A DNA stretch of 64,000 nucleotides from Muribaculaceae bacterium (GTDB taxonomy: Bacteria > Bacteroidota > Bacteroidia > Bacteroidales > Muribaculaceae). The notes under the pieces were generated by a model. That model saw only the letters and a program-made list of their open reading frames with translations. It made no database searches and had not been told where the DNA came from. Made by a program: the position numbers and the translations under genes. The stretch is from assembly GCA_017624155.1 (NCBI GenBank), contig JAGANS010000048.1, forward strand, positions 18,783 to 82,782, given 5' to 3'. This document shows positions 27,578-36,308 of the stretch, in pieces (positions within the stretch are counted from its first letter, which is position 1; each line of letters starts with the position of its first letter).

Positions 27578-29953
27578 GTGAGACTGTCAGAACTGAAAAC
27601 CGGCGAAGAATGTGTCGTGGTCAAGATTCTCGGCCACGGGGCTTTCCGCAAGCGAGTTATCGAAATGGGGTTTGTGCGCGGACGTGTAGTGAAAGTCTTG
27701 CTCGACGCCCCGCTTAAGGATCCTGTCAAATACGAACTGCTGGGTTACGCCGTGTCGTTGCGGCGGGCCGAGGCCGACATGATCGAGGTTGTTAAAATCG
27801 ACGATGTTATGGATACGCATCCCCATACGCCGCGAACTGATACGCATCATGCAGGTTCTCACCATATCGAGGCCGATCGCGAGAGCCGTATCATCAACGT
27901 GGCTCTCATCGGCAATCCGAACTGTGGCAAGACATCACTCTACAACGATATTTCCGGCGCCAAGGAGCATGTAGGCAATTACGGAGGAGTTACTGTCGAC
28001 ATCAAATCGACTACATTCAATTTCAAAGGCTATACCATAAAGCTCACCGATCTCCCCGGCACATATTCGCTGGCCGCATATTCACCCGAGGAGCTGTATG
28101 TGCGCAAATTCCTGCGCGAGAAGACTCCTGATGTGATACTGAACATCGTCGATGCCACGAATCTCGAGAGAAACCTGTACCTTACCACCGAACTCATCGA
28201 CATGGACCGCTCGATGGTGATCGCTCTGAACATGTACGACGAGTTCCGCGAATCGGGTTCCACGCTCGACTACAAGATGCTCGGCGAGATGATAGGCGTA
28301 CCTATGGTACCCGTAGTGGCCCGTACCGGCGAGGGTGTGGAACGGCTGTTTGATACGGTAATAAAGGTATATGAAGGCCGTCACGACGAGGTGCGCCACA
28401 TCCACGTGAAGCTTGGTCACGACACCGAGCAGGCCGTGCGCGTGCTCATCGACATGATCAAGGCCGATGCCAAGGTGGGCCGCCATTTCTCGCCTCGTTA
28501 TCTGGCTATCAAGTTTCTTGAGGGTGACAGAGAGGTGGACAGTATCCTGCGCGACAGCCACTCGTACGACGATATGCTCAACACCCGCAACAAGCTCCGC
28601 GCCGACCTTGAGCGCCTGACCCAGGAAGACATATCCTCGACTATTGCCGCCGACAAATACGGATTCATAGCCGGCGCGCTGGCCGAGACAATGGTGCGCG
28701 GCGAGCGTGTGGGCAAAGGCTCTACGTCAATTATCGACGCCATAGTTACAAACAAACTGTTTGGCTTCCCCATATTCCTTGCCATAATGTTCTTTATCTT
28801 CTGGGCCACATTCTTTGTCGGACAATATCCCATGGAATGGATAGAGTGGGGCGTTGACGGCCTGAGCGGGCTCGTCAGGGACTATATGCCCGACGGAATA
28901 CTCAAGGACCTTGTGGCCGACGGAATAATCGGAGGCGTGGGCGGAGTGATAGTGTTCCTGCCCAATATCCTGATACTATACTTTTGTATCTCGTTCATGG
29001 AGGATTCGGGCTATATGGCACGCGCGGCGTTCATAATGGACCGTATCATGCATCGCCTGGGGCTTCACGGCAAGTCGTTCATTCCGTTGATCATGGGCTT
29101 TGGCTGCAATGTCCCGGCCATAATAGCCACCAGAGCCATCGAGAGCCGTTCGAGCCGGCTGATCACCATACTTATCAATCCGTTCATGTCGTGTTCGGCC
29201 CGTCTGCCGCTGTATGTACTCCTTATCGGCACATTCTTTTACGGATATGCCGCATGGGTGTTCATGGCTCTGTATCTGCTCGGAATACTTATGGCTGTCG
29301 TGACTGCAAGGCTGCTGCGCAGGTTCATTTTCCACAAAGACGAAACTCCCTTTGTAATGGAACTGCCGCCTTACCGTATGCCTACATTCAAGGCTTCAGT
29401 GCGCCATACATGGGGCAAAGGTGTGCAGTATCTCAAGAAGATGGGCGGCATTATCCTGTTTGCCAGTATTATAGTGTGGGCGCTGAATTACTTTCCGCGC
29501 CATGACAGCGATGTGCGTCATGATGAGGATACATCGACTATCGACTTGAGCCGCGACTCGTATCTCGAGGCGGCAGGCAAAGCCGTGAATCCCGTTATGA
29601 AGCCGCTCGGATTTGAATGGCGCGCCTCGGTGGCGGCACTTGCCGGTGTACCGGCTAAAGAGATTGTTGTGTCGACACTCGGAGTGCTCTATACCGGCGA
29701 TGAGGCATTCACAGATGCTTCGCTCGGCGAGCGCCTCGAAGCACCGCGTGCCAACGGCAAGCCTGATTTCACCCCTGCTGTTGCACTCAGTTTCATGGTG
29801 TTCATACTGCTGTATTGTCCGTGCATGGCTACGGTCACGGCTGTAGTCCGCGAGACGGGACATTGGCGTTGGGGTGCATTCAGTGTACTCTACAACACTG
29901 CTGTTGCATGGATAGTCGCCTTTGTCGTTTATCGGCTGGCTCTTTTTGTCTGA
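27578..29953 (+). CDS. feoB: FeoA-FeoB fusion, ferrous iron transporter
   Basis: A 791-residue fusion from the GTG start. Residues 1-75 are a FeoA SH3-like domain (VRLSELKTGEECVVVKILG). A His-rich linker follows (about 78-100), then the FeoB G-domain with G1 GNPNCGKTS (112-120), the switch region and DLPGTYSL. The remaining part has about eight membrane helices with the paired gate motifs (FGCNVPAI and the later GVPAKEIVVST). It imports Fe(II) across the inner membrane under GTP control. The fused FeoA form is common in Bacteroidetes as I recall. The histidine-rich linker could bind metal. It is single-gene, divergent from sprA. Confidence 0.95.
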   Translation: MRLSELKTGEECVVVKILGHGAFRKRVIEMGFVRGRVVKVLLDAPLKDPVKYELLGYAVSLRRAEADMIEVVKIDDVMDTHPHTPRTDTHHAGSHHIEADRESRIINVALIGNPNCGKTSLYNDISGAKEHVGNYGGVTVDIKSTTFNFKGYTIKLTDLPGTYSLAAYSPEELYVRKFLREKTPDVILNIVDATNLERNLYLTTELIDMDRSMVIALNMYDEFRESGSTLDYKMLGEMIGVPMVPVVARTGEGVERLFDTVIKVYEGRHDEVRHIHVKLGHDTEQAVRVLIDMIKADAKVGRHFSPRYLAIKFLEGDREVDSILRDSHSYDDMLNTRNKLRADLERLTQEDISSTIAADKYGFIAGALAETMVRGERVGKGSTSIIDAIVTNKLFGFPIFLAIMFFIFWATFFVGQYPMEWIEWGVDGLSGLVRDYMPDGILKDLVADGIIGGVGGVIVFLPNILILYFCISFMEDSGYMARAAFIMDRIMHRLGLHGKSFIPLIMGFGCNVPAIIATRAIESRSSRLITILINPFMSCSARLPLYVLLIGTFFYGYAAWVFMALYLLGILMAVVTARLLRRFIFHKDETPFVMELPPYRMPTFKASVRHTWGKGVQYLKKMGGIILFASIIVWALNYFPRHDSDVRHDEDTSTIDLSRDSYLEAAGKAVNPVMKPLGFEWRASVAALAGVPAKEIVVSTLGVLYTGDEAFTDASLGERLEAPRANGKPDFTPAVALSFMVFILLYCPCMATVTAVVRETGHWRWGAFSVLYNTAVAWIVAFVVYRLALFV

Positions 29954-29982
29954 CTTAATGCTTGTCCGTATCCCGACAAAAA

Positions 29983-30014
29983 TTTGAGGGATTCAAAGAT
30001 TTTGCCTATATTTG
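29983..30014 (+). promoter_or_regulatory. Full Bacteroidetes promoter for fumarase
   Basis: TTTG (29983-29986), 20 bases, TATATTTG (30007-30014). The leader is about 33 bases to the ATG at 30053. Confidence 0.8.
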
Positions 30015-30052
30015 CACAAAATAACTGAAACACTATTTTTTAAAAGCATAAT

Positions 30053-31702
30053 ATGGCAACCAAACCCTTCAACTATACCCCGATGTTTCCGCTCGGACCG
30101 GATACTACGGAGTATTATCACCTGACCTCCGACTACGTACATGTAGAAAACTGGGGTGGTCATGAATTCCTGGTAATAGATCCCGAGGCTCTTACAGTGC
30201 TTGCCCGCCAGTGCACCCACGACAATGCGTTCATGCTTCGTCGCGAGCACAACGCTATGGTAGCCAAGATTCTCAGCGATCCTGAAGCATCCGAAAACGA
30301 CAAGTTTGTGGCCCTGACAATGCTCCGCAACGCCGAGGTAGCCGCCAAAGGTCAGCTGCCGTTCTGTCAGGATACCGGCACAGCTATCATCCATGGTGAG
30401 AAAGGCCAGTGTGTGTACACCGGCTGCGACGATGCCGAGCGTCTGTCGAAGGGCGTTTACCTCACATATACCACCGACAATCTGCGTTACTCGCAGAATG
30501 CCCCTCTCACAATGTATGAGGAGGTGAACACCGGCTGCAACCTGCCCGCTCAGGTCGACATTCATGCCGGCGAGGGTGACGAATACCATTTCCTCTTCGT
30601 AGCCAAGGGCGGCGGCTCGGCCAACAAGACATATCTGTATCAGGAGACAAAGGCTCTGCTCAATCCGGCCAAACTCGTGCCCTTCCTCGTCGAGAAGATG
30701 AAGAGCCTCGGCACAGCCGCATGTCCGCCTTATCACATCGCGTTTGTAATAGGCGGCACCTCGGCCGAAAAGAACCTTGAGACCGTGAAGAAGGCGTCGG
30801 TGAAATACTACGACTCGCTGCCTACCCACGGCGACGAGAGCGGTCACGCATTCCGCGACATCGAACTTGAGGCTGTGCTCAAGAAAGAGGCAGAACGCCT
30901 CGGTCTCGGTGCGCAGTTCGGCGGAAAATATTTCGCCCACGACATCCGTGTTATCCGCCTGCCGCGCCACGGTGCATCGTGTCCCGTCGGCCTCGGTGTA
31001 AGCTGCTCGGCCGACCGCAACGTCAAGGCAAAAATCAACCGTGAGGGCCTGTGGATCGAGAAGCTCGACTCCAACCCCGGTGAACTCATCCCCGAAGAAT
31101 ACCGCAAGGCCGGTGAAGGCAAGGTTGTGAAAATCGACCTCAACCGCCCGATGTCCGAAATCCTTGCCGAGCTTACCAAATATCCCGTATCGACACGTCT
31201 GTCGCTCAATGGCACCATCATCGTGGGTCGTGACATTGCGCATGCCAAGATCAAGGAACGTCTTGACAAGGGAGAACCCATGCCGCAGTACCTCAAAGAT
31301 CATCCCATCTACTATGCAGGCCCGGCCAAGACACCTGCCGGAATGCCTTCGGGTTCGTTCGGCCCCACAACCGCAGGCCGTATGGACTCGTATGTCGATC
31401 AATTCCAGGCCGCAGGAGGTTCTATGGTAATGATCGCCAAGGGCAACCGCTCCAAGCAGGTGACCGATGCCTGCCACAAACACGGCGGATTCTATCTCGG
31501 CTCGATCGGTGGCCCCGCCGCTGTTCTCGCCCAGAACTCCATCAAGAAGGTCGAACTCCTCGAATATCCCGAGCTCGGCATGGAGGCAATCTGGAAGATC
31601 GAGGTAGAGGACTTCCCGGCATTCATCCTCGTCGACGACAAGGGCAACGACTTCTTCACGGAAATATCCGAGAAGTGTGCCGCCTGCGCTATAAATAAGT
31701 AA
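30053..31702 (+). CDS. Class I fumarate hydratase
   Basis: A 549-residue iron-sulfur enzyme of the single-chain class I type. The N-terminal catalytic domain has the cluster cysteines in [21 protein letters not shown] and [16 protein letters not shown]. The C-terminal domain (from about [17 protein letters not shown]) corresponds to the beta subunit, with [18 protein letters not shown]. It converts fumarate and malate. In a gut anaerobe it most likely runs towards fumarate in the reductive branch leading to succinate. The oxygen-sensitive cluster suits an anaerobe. It has its own promoter and a terminator. Confidence 0.95.
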   Translation: MATKPFNYTPMFPLGPDTTEYYHLTSDYVHVENWGGHEFLVIDPEALTVLARQCTHDNAFMLRREHNAMVAKILSDPEASENDKFVALTMLRNAEVAAKGQLPFCQDTGTAIIHGEKGQCVYTGCDDAERLSKGVYLTYTTDNLRYSQNAPLTMYEEVNTGCNLPAQVDIHAGEGDEYHFLFVAKGGGSANKTYLYQETKALLNPAKLVPFLVEKMKSLGTAACPPYHIAFVIGGTSAEKNLETVKKASVKYYDSLPTHGDESGHAFRDIELEAVLKKEAERLGLGAQFGGKYFAHDIRVIRLPRHGASCPVGLGVSCSADRNVKAKINREGLWIEKLDSNPGELIPEEYRKAGEGKVVKIDLNRPMSEILAELTKYPVSTRLSLNGTIIVGRDIAHAKIKERLDKGEPMPQYLKDHPIYYAGPAKTPAGMPSGSFGPTTAGRMDSYVDQFQAAGGSMVMIAKGNRSKQVTDACHKHGGFYLGSIGGPAAVLAQNSIKKVELLEYPELGMEAIWKIEVEDFPAFILVDDKGNDFFTEISEKCAACAINK

Positions 31703-31711
31703 ACTGTTATA

Positions 31712-31764
31712 AAGCGCCGCATCCATGTTGTGCTCCCGCACAGACGGATACGGCGCTTATTTTG
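31712..31764 (+). terminator. Terminator after fumarase
   Basis: AAGCGCCG (31712-31719) pairs with CGGCGCTT (31751-31758), with ATCC/GGAT inside after one mismatch, followed by ATTTTG. It ends just before the beta-lactamase start. Confidence 0.75.
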
Positions 31765-31776
31765 TGCCTAAAAATC

Positions 31777-32670
31777 ATGAAAGCAAGTAAAATCATATAT
31801 GGTCTTCTCGTAATGCTGGCCTGCATGTCGTGCGCGGGCCGCAAGGCAACCGCACCCGATGCATCGGATAATCTGCGCACGGCACTCGATTCCATAATAG
31901 CCTCACATCAGGGATTTACAGGTGTGGCAGTGCTGTCGGGCGATTCGCTCCTAATAGCAGGCGACACTGCTCAGCTGCCGCTGATGAGCGTTTTCAAGAT
32001 GCACATCGCGATTGCCGTGCTTGACAAGGGTATTCCCGTCGACTCGGTGATATCGCTCGATGCCTCGAAGATCCGCGAAAACACCTACAGTCCCTTGCGC
32101 GACAAGGTCGGCGTGCGCGATATTGACATAACCGTCGACAGTCTGCTCTATTATTCGGTATGTCGCAGCGACAACAATGCCTGCGATTTCCTGATTGAGC
32201 TCGCCGGCGGTATCAATGCTGTCGACAGTTGTATACGCCGTCTCGGAATCAACGATTTTGTCCTTACTGAAACCGAGAATTCCATGCACGAGGACATAAG
32301 CCGCAGCTATCTCAACCGCAGCACACCCGAGGCTTTGTGCCGGGTAATCGAGGCTGTGTTCAGCGGCCGCGCTCTTTCGCCCGAGTTGACCGAATACCTT
32401 GTCGGCCTTCTTGGCAAAAGCAGCACCAGCCTTGACAAAATTGCAGCCGGCATACCTCATGAGGCTTTCCTCGGCCACAAGTCCGGCATGTCTGATCGCA
32501 ATGCCGATGGCGTGCGCATGGCCACAAGCGATGTCGGCGCATTCAGGCGTCCCGATGGCTCGAATGTATTCATTGCAATTCTGATAAAGGATACGCCCGA
32601 GACCGACGAGCAGTCGGCGGCGCTCTTTAAGGATATCACATCGGCCGTATACTCTTCCTATACGGAATAA
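31777..32670 (+). CDS. Lipoprotein class A beta-lactamase (subclass A2-like)
   Basis: A 297-residue serine beta-lactamase. A lipoprotein signal ends at C19 (LACMSC), so it is probably membrane-anchored. Catalytic motifs are complete in order and spacing: S71-V-F-K74 (SxxK), S131-D-N133 (SDN), E167 in TENSMH (the glutamate motif in the A2 style with Met) and K235-S-G237. It is expected to hydrolyse penicillins or cephalosporins; CfxA/CepA-type enzymes of Bacteroides are the nearest relatives I would expect. The ATG at 31777 is used rather than an upstream TTG inside the terminator tail. No clear promoter was found, so it may depend on fumarase readthrough. Confidence 0.87.
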   Translation: MKASKIIYGLLVMLACMSCAGRKATAPDASDNLRTALDSIIASHQGFTGVAVLSGDSLLIAGDTAQLPLMSVFKMHIAIAVLDKGIPVDSVISLDASKIRENTYSPLRDKVGVRDIDITVDSLLYYSVCRSDNNACDFLIELAGGINAVDSCIRRLGINDFVLTETENSMHEDISRSYLNRSTPEALCRVIEAVFSGRALSPELTEYLVGLLGKSSTSLDKIAAGIPHEAFLGHKSGMSDRNADGVRMATSDVGAFRRPDGSNVFIAILIKDTPETDEQSAALFKDITSAVYSSYTE

Positions 32671-32684
32671 GATATCGGCTACAG

Positions 32685-32740
32685 AATAAGACAACAACCG
32701 ACAACCGCTCCACAGCCGTGGGACGGTTGTCTTATTTATT
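32685..32740 (+). terminator. Terminator after beta-lactamase
   Basis: AATAAG / CTTATT and ACAACCG / CGGTTGT form a long arm around a central loop (about 32685-32736), followed by TTTATT. A direct repeat ACAACCG in the left arm allows two pairings. Confidence 0.75.
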
Positions 32741-32776
32741 TGTGCGGTGTAATGACCCGAATGAGAACTTATGCCG

Positions 32777-32808
32777 TTTGGGATTTGTTATTAGGTCATA
32801 TAACTTTG
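32777..32808 (+). promoter_or_regulatory. Full Bacteroidetes promoter for aspT-aspD
   Basis: TTTG (32777-32780), 20 bases, TAACTTTG (32801-32808). It lies 25 bases before the ATG at 32834. Confidence 0.8.
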
Positions 32809-32833
32809 TTTTAATCCTTTTACATCAGTTTTT

Positions 32834-34549
32834 ATGTGGCACGATCACATTGTCCCGTTTTTTGTCAATAATCCCTCAATGGCGATTTTTATGACTTTGG
32901 GCGCTGGTTATCTTATAGGTAAACTTAAGTATAAGATGCTGACGCTCGGCACAGTTACGAGTGTGCTCCTTGTCGGAGTCCTGATTGGAATCCTGATTCC
33001 GGATATCAAGATACAGCCTCCGTTGAAGATGGTATTCTTCCTGCTTTTCCTGTTTGCAATCGGCTACAATGTGGGCCCGCAATTCTTCAGAAGTTTCAAA
33101 AAGAGCGGGCTGCCGCAGGTACTTTTCGCCGTCGCAATGACCACGGTCTGCCTTATCGTTACATGGCTGTGCGCCAAGCTCGCCGGTTATAATGCCGGAG
33201 AGGCAGTGGGCCTTTTTGCAGGCGCACAGACAATATCGGCTGTTATAGGCGTTGGACAGGAAACTATCAACGGCCTTAATATCAGCGAGTCGATGAAACA
33301 GTCGATGAACAATATCATCCCAGTGATGTATGCCGTGACATACGTATTCGGTACTGCGGGTTCGGCCTGGATCGTGGCTTTCATAGGCCCGCGTCTGATG
33401 GGCGGATTTGCCAAATGCCGCCAGGACTGTAAAGAAGAAGAGGCCCTCATGGGCGAAACACTTGTCGACCAGCCCGGCTACGCGTCCTCGCTGCGCGAGG
33501 TTGCATTCCGTTGCTACAGGGTGGCCAACGACTGGTTTGGCGACGGCAAGAAAGTCGCCGATCTTGAATCGTATATTGAGTCGCAGGGACGGCGCCTCTT
33601 TGTCGACCGTATCCGTCATAACGGCCAGATTATCGATACCCCTCAAGCCGGGCAGATGATTTACAAGGATGACGAGGTGGTGCTCAGCGGCCGCCGTGAA
33701 AGCATCATAGGCGAGGAGTCGTGGATAGGTCCCGAGGTTCAGGATCCCGCATTGCTCAGCTTTGCGATACGCGTATCTCCAACGATGGCGGCATCAAAGT
33801 ATGTCGATGGCAAAACTGTCAGTGAAATTCTGGCCCAGCCATTCATGCACGGAGTGAGCATCAGAGAAATAAAGCGTCAGCAGTCGATTGCCGTGCCTGT
33901 GCGGGCCAATGCAGTCGTGCAGGGCGGTGATATGATTACCCTTGTGGGGCTGCCCTACGATGTGGCAACCGCCGAGAAGAAAGTGGGGCGGCCGTCCAAA
34001 CAGACCTCGGCAACCGATATCGTATTTGTGGCCCTCGGCATTATTGTCGGCGGCATAATCGGTGTCCTTACGTTCAATGCCGGCAATGTGCCTATATCGC
34101 TCACTACATCGGGCGGTGCCCTCATCATGGGCCTCGTTTTCGGCTGGTGGCACAGCAGGCGTCCCGACTATGGCCAGATTCCGGCTCCGGCCACCTGGCT
34201 GTTCCGCGACCTTGGTCTTAATATGTTTATCGCATGCGTAGGCCTTGAATGCGGCCCGCACTTCATTCAGGGCTTCCAGCAGGTTGGCTGGGTACTGTTT
34301 ATATGGGGCGCCGTAGCGACTTCGCTGCCGCTTATCATTGGTATCCTGATGGCACGGTACCTGTTCAAGTTTCGCAGCGGTACGGCGCTCGGATGCGTAG
34401 CCGGTGCGCGCACAACCACAGCGGCCCTCGGAGCCGTCGAGGAATCGCTTCACAGCGAAGTCCCTGCGATGGGATATGCTATCACTTATGCCGTGGGCAA
34501 TACGTTGCTGATATTGTTCGGCGTGGTGATGGTGATATTGTTCGCCTGA
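32834..34549 (+). CDS. aspT: Aspartate:alanine antiporter
   Basis: A 571-residue transporter of the AspT/YidE type. About five N-terminal helices (18-180) and about five to six C-terminal helices (395-571) flank a central cytoplasmic part with two TrkA-C/RCK_C-like regions (YKDDEVVLSGRRESI and GGDMITLVGLPYDV). The two membrane halves share patterns such as GLFAGAQTISAVIG and GCVAGARTTTAALG, the hallmark repeat of this family. With AspD downstream (40-base gap) the exchange of aspartate for alanine would be electrogenic. The pairing makes this assignment stronger than sequence alone. Confidence 0.92.
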   Translation: MWHDHIVPFFVNNPSMAIFMTLGAGYLIGKLKYKMLTLGTVTSVLLVGVLIGILIPDIKIQPPLKMVFFLLFLFAIGYNVGPQFFRSFKKSGLPQVLFAVAMTTVCLIVTWLCAKLAGYNAGEAVGLFAGAQTISAVIGVGQETINGLNISESMKQSMNNIIPVMYAVTYVFGTAGSAWIVAFIGPRLMGGFAKCRQDCKEEEALMGETLVDQPGYASSLREVAFRCYRVANDWFGDGKKVADLESYIESQGRRLFVDRIRHNGQIIDTPQAGQMIYKDDEVVLSGRRESIIGEESWIGPEVQDPALLSFAIRVSPTMAASKYVDGKTVSEILAQPFMHGVSIREIKRQQSIAVPVRANAVVQGGDMITLVGLPYDVATAEKKVGRPSKQTSATDIVFVALGIIVGGIIGVLTFNAGNVPISLTTSGGALIMGLVFGWWHSRRPDYGQIPAPATWLFRDLGLNMFIACVGLECGPHFIQGFQQVGWVLFIWGAVATSLPLIIGILMARYLFKFRSGTALGCVAGARTTTAALGAVEESLHSEVPAMGYAITYAVGNTLLILFGVVMVILFA

Positions 34550-34589
34550 GTAAAATAATGAATCATAGAACTTAAAAACCGAAGATATA

Positions 34590-36224
34590 ATGGATAATCA
34601 GATCAATTCAAAAATCGATGAAGAATTGTCGAAACTGTCGCCGTTCGAGTTGAAGGGCCGCATAATAGAGATGGCCGATGAAAAGGTTAAGAAGGATGCC
34701 AACACACTGCTCAACGCAGGCCGCGGCAATCCCAACTGGGTTGATGTCAAGGCCCGTGAGGCATTCTTTGCTCTGGGGCAATTCGCTATGCTCGAGTGCC
34801 GTCGCACATTCGAAATGCCTGAGGGCATTGCCGGCGTTCCGTGCAAGGACGGCATATCGGTGCGTTTCGAAACATGGATGCGCGAAAATCCCGCTGTTCC
34901 GGGCGTCGATTTCCTGCGCCGGGCATACGAATATTGCCTTATCGAGCTGTCGGCTGATGCAGATTCGCTGGTCGAAGAATGGGCCGGCGGCATTGCCGGG
35001 CACAACTATCCCACGCCCCCCAGAATCCTCGGTTATACCGAGCGCATCACCCGCAAGTTTCTTGATTGGGCTCTGTGTTCCGATAATCCCCCGGCCGACA
35101 ATGTATTCGACCTGTTCGCCGTGGAAGGTTCGACAGCCGGCATGTGCTATGCCTTTGATGTGCTTAAGCAGAATTTCCTCCTAAACAAGGGCGATGCCAT
35201 CGCTATCATGGTGCCGGTGTTCACACCGTATATCGAGATCCCCGAACTTAGCGAATTCGAGTACAAGGTGCTCGATGTGCGAGCCGACGTCATGGACAAA
35301 AACGGTATGCATACCTGGCAATATGACTCCTCTCAAATTGAGCAGCTTAAGGACCGCAAGTATAAGATGCTGTTTGTAGTCAACCCGTCCAACCCGCCAA
35401 GCTATGCCATCGCTCCCGACACAGTCAGGGCCATCCGCGAGGTAGTAAAGGCCAACCCCGATCTGATGATTCTGACCGACGATGTATACGGCACATTTGT
35501 CCGCGGTTATCGCAGTCTTATCGCTGATCTGCCATATAATGCGATGTCGTGTTATTCGTTCTCGAAATATTATGGAGCCACAGGCTGGCGTATCGCAGTA
35601 ACCGCCGTGAGCGAGAATAATGTATTCGACCGGTTGCTATCGCAGCTTCCTGACGATAAGAAGGCACTGCTCAATGCCCGCTATCAGACTCTTACTCTTG
35701 ATGTGCCCGGCCTGAAATTCATCGATCGTATGGTAGCCGAGAGCCGACTCATCGCTCTGAATCATACGGCCGGCCTGTCTACCCCCCAGCAGATACAGAT
35801 GTCATTATTTGCGTTGGGATCTCTCATCGACAAGGAAGGTGCCTATCACAACCGCATGATAAAGATAATCCACGACCGCTACAACGCCCTGTGGAAAAGT
35901 TTCGGGTTCGAGATGCCGGACGATCCGTTGCGAGCCGACTACTATTCGGAAATCGACCTGCTCGTATGGGCAAAAAAGCTATATGGGAATGAGTTCGCCG
36001 ATTACATTGACAAGACCTACAATCCGCTGACTGCCGTGTTCCGTCTGGCCTCAGAGACCGGCAGCGTAGTGCTCAACGGTGACGGCTTTGACGGACCGCG
36101 CTGGAGCATACGCGTATCGCTCGCCAACCTCAATGAGGACGATTATGTGCGTCTCGGCACCAATATCCGCAAAATACTTAATCAGTTTGCCGATGAATGG
36201 AAAGCCTCCAAGACAGCAAACTGA
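34590..36224 (+). CDS. aspD: L-aspartate 4-decarboxylase / aspartate aminotransferase
   Basis: A 544-residue PLP enzyme of fold type I with the extended length typical of AspD. The PLP lysine is K326 in YSFSKYYGATGWR, with NPSNPP (265-270) and TDDVYGTF (296-303) as cofactor contacts and GRGNPNW near the N-terminus. It converts aspartate to alanine and CO2, consuming a cytosolic proton. Coupled with AspT it generates proton motive force and raises internal pH. It is the second gene of the operon and is followed by a GC-rich hairpin. Confidence 0.94.
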   Translation: MDNQINSKIDEELSKLSPFELKGRIIEMADEKVKKDANTLLNAGRGNPNWVDVKAREAFFALGQFAMLECRRTFEMPEGIAGVPCKDGISVRFETWMRENPAVPGVDFLRRAYEYCLIELSADADSLVEEWAGGIAGHNYPTPPRILGYTERITRKFLDWALCSDNPPADNVFDLFAVEGSTAGMCYAFDVLKQNFLLNKGDAIAIMVPVFTPYIEIPELSEFEYKVLDVRADVMDKNGMHTWQYDSSQIEQLKDRKYKMLFVVNPSNPPSYAIAPDTVRAIREVVKANPDLMILTDDVYGTFVRGYRSLIADLPYNAMSCYSFSKYYGATGWRIAVTAVSENNVFDRLLSQLPDDKKALLNARYQTLTLDVPGLKFIDRMVAESRLIALNHTAGLSTPQQIQMSLFALGSLIDKEGAYHNRMIKIIHDRYNALWKSFGFEMPDDPLRADYYSEIDLLVWAKKLYGNEFADYIDKTYNPLTAVFRLASETGSVVLNGDGFDGPRWSIRVSLANLNEDDYVRLGTNIRKILNQFADEWKASKTAN

Positions 36225-36244
36225 CCATAACTCATAAACAGATA

Positions 36245-36273
36245 CGCGACCGCTCCTCTAAGGGGCGGTCGCG
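36245..36273. terminator. Hairpin between convergent aspD and clpC
   Basis: CGCGACCGCTCC (36245-36256) pairs with GGGGCGGTCGCG (36262-36273) with one T-G pair and a five-base loop. T runs are poor on both sides. It probably serves both genes. Confidence 0.7.
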
Positions 36274-36308
36274 CTGTATACCGGTGCGTGAAAAGTTGGA
36301 ACCGGCTC

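Noticed and set aside
29943-29982. TTTTTGTC/GACAAAAA repeat after feoAB as a terminator
   Set aside because: The stem is AT-rich, has a 24-base loop and overlaps the stop codon; too weak to support.
29993-31741. Long open frame of over 580 codons antisense to fumarase
   Set aside because: It mirrors the codon pattern of the fumarase gene, has no recognisable motifs and ignores the clear promoter and terminator of fumarase. It is a shadow frame of GC-rich coding sequence.
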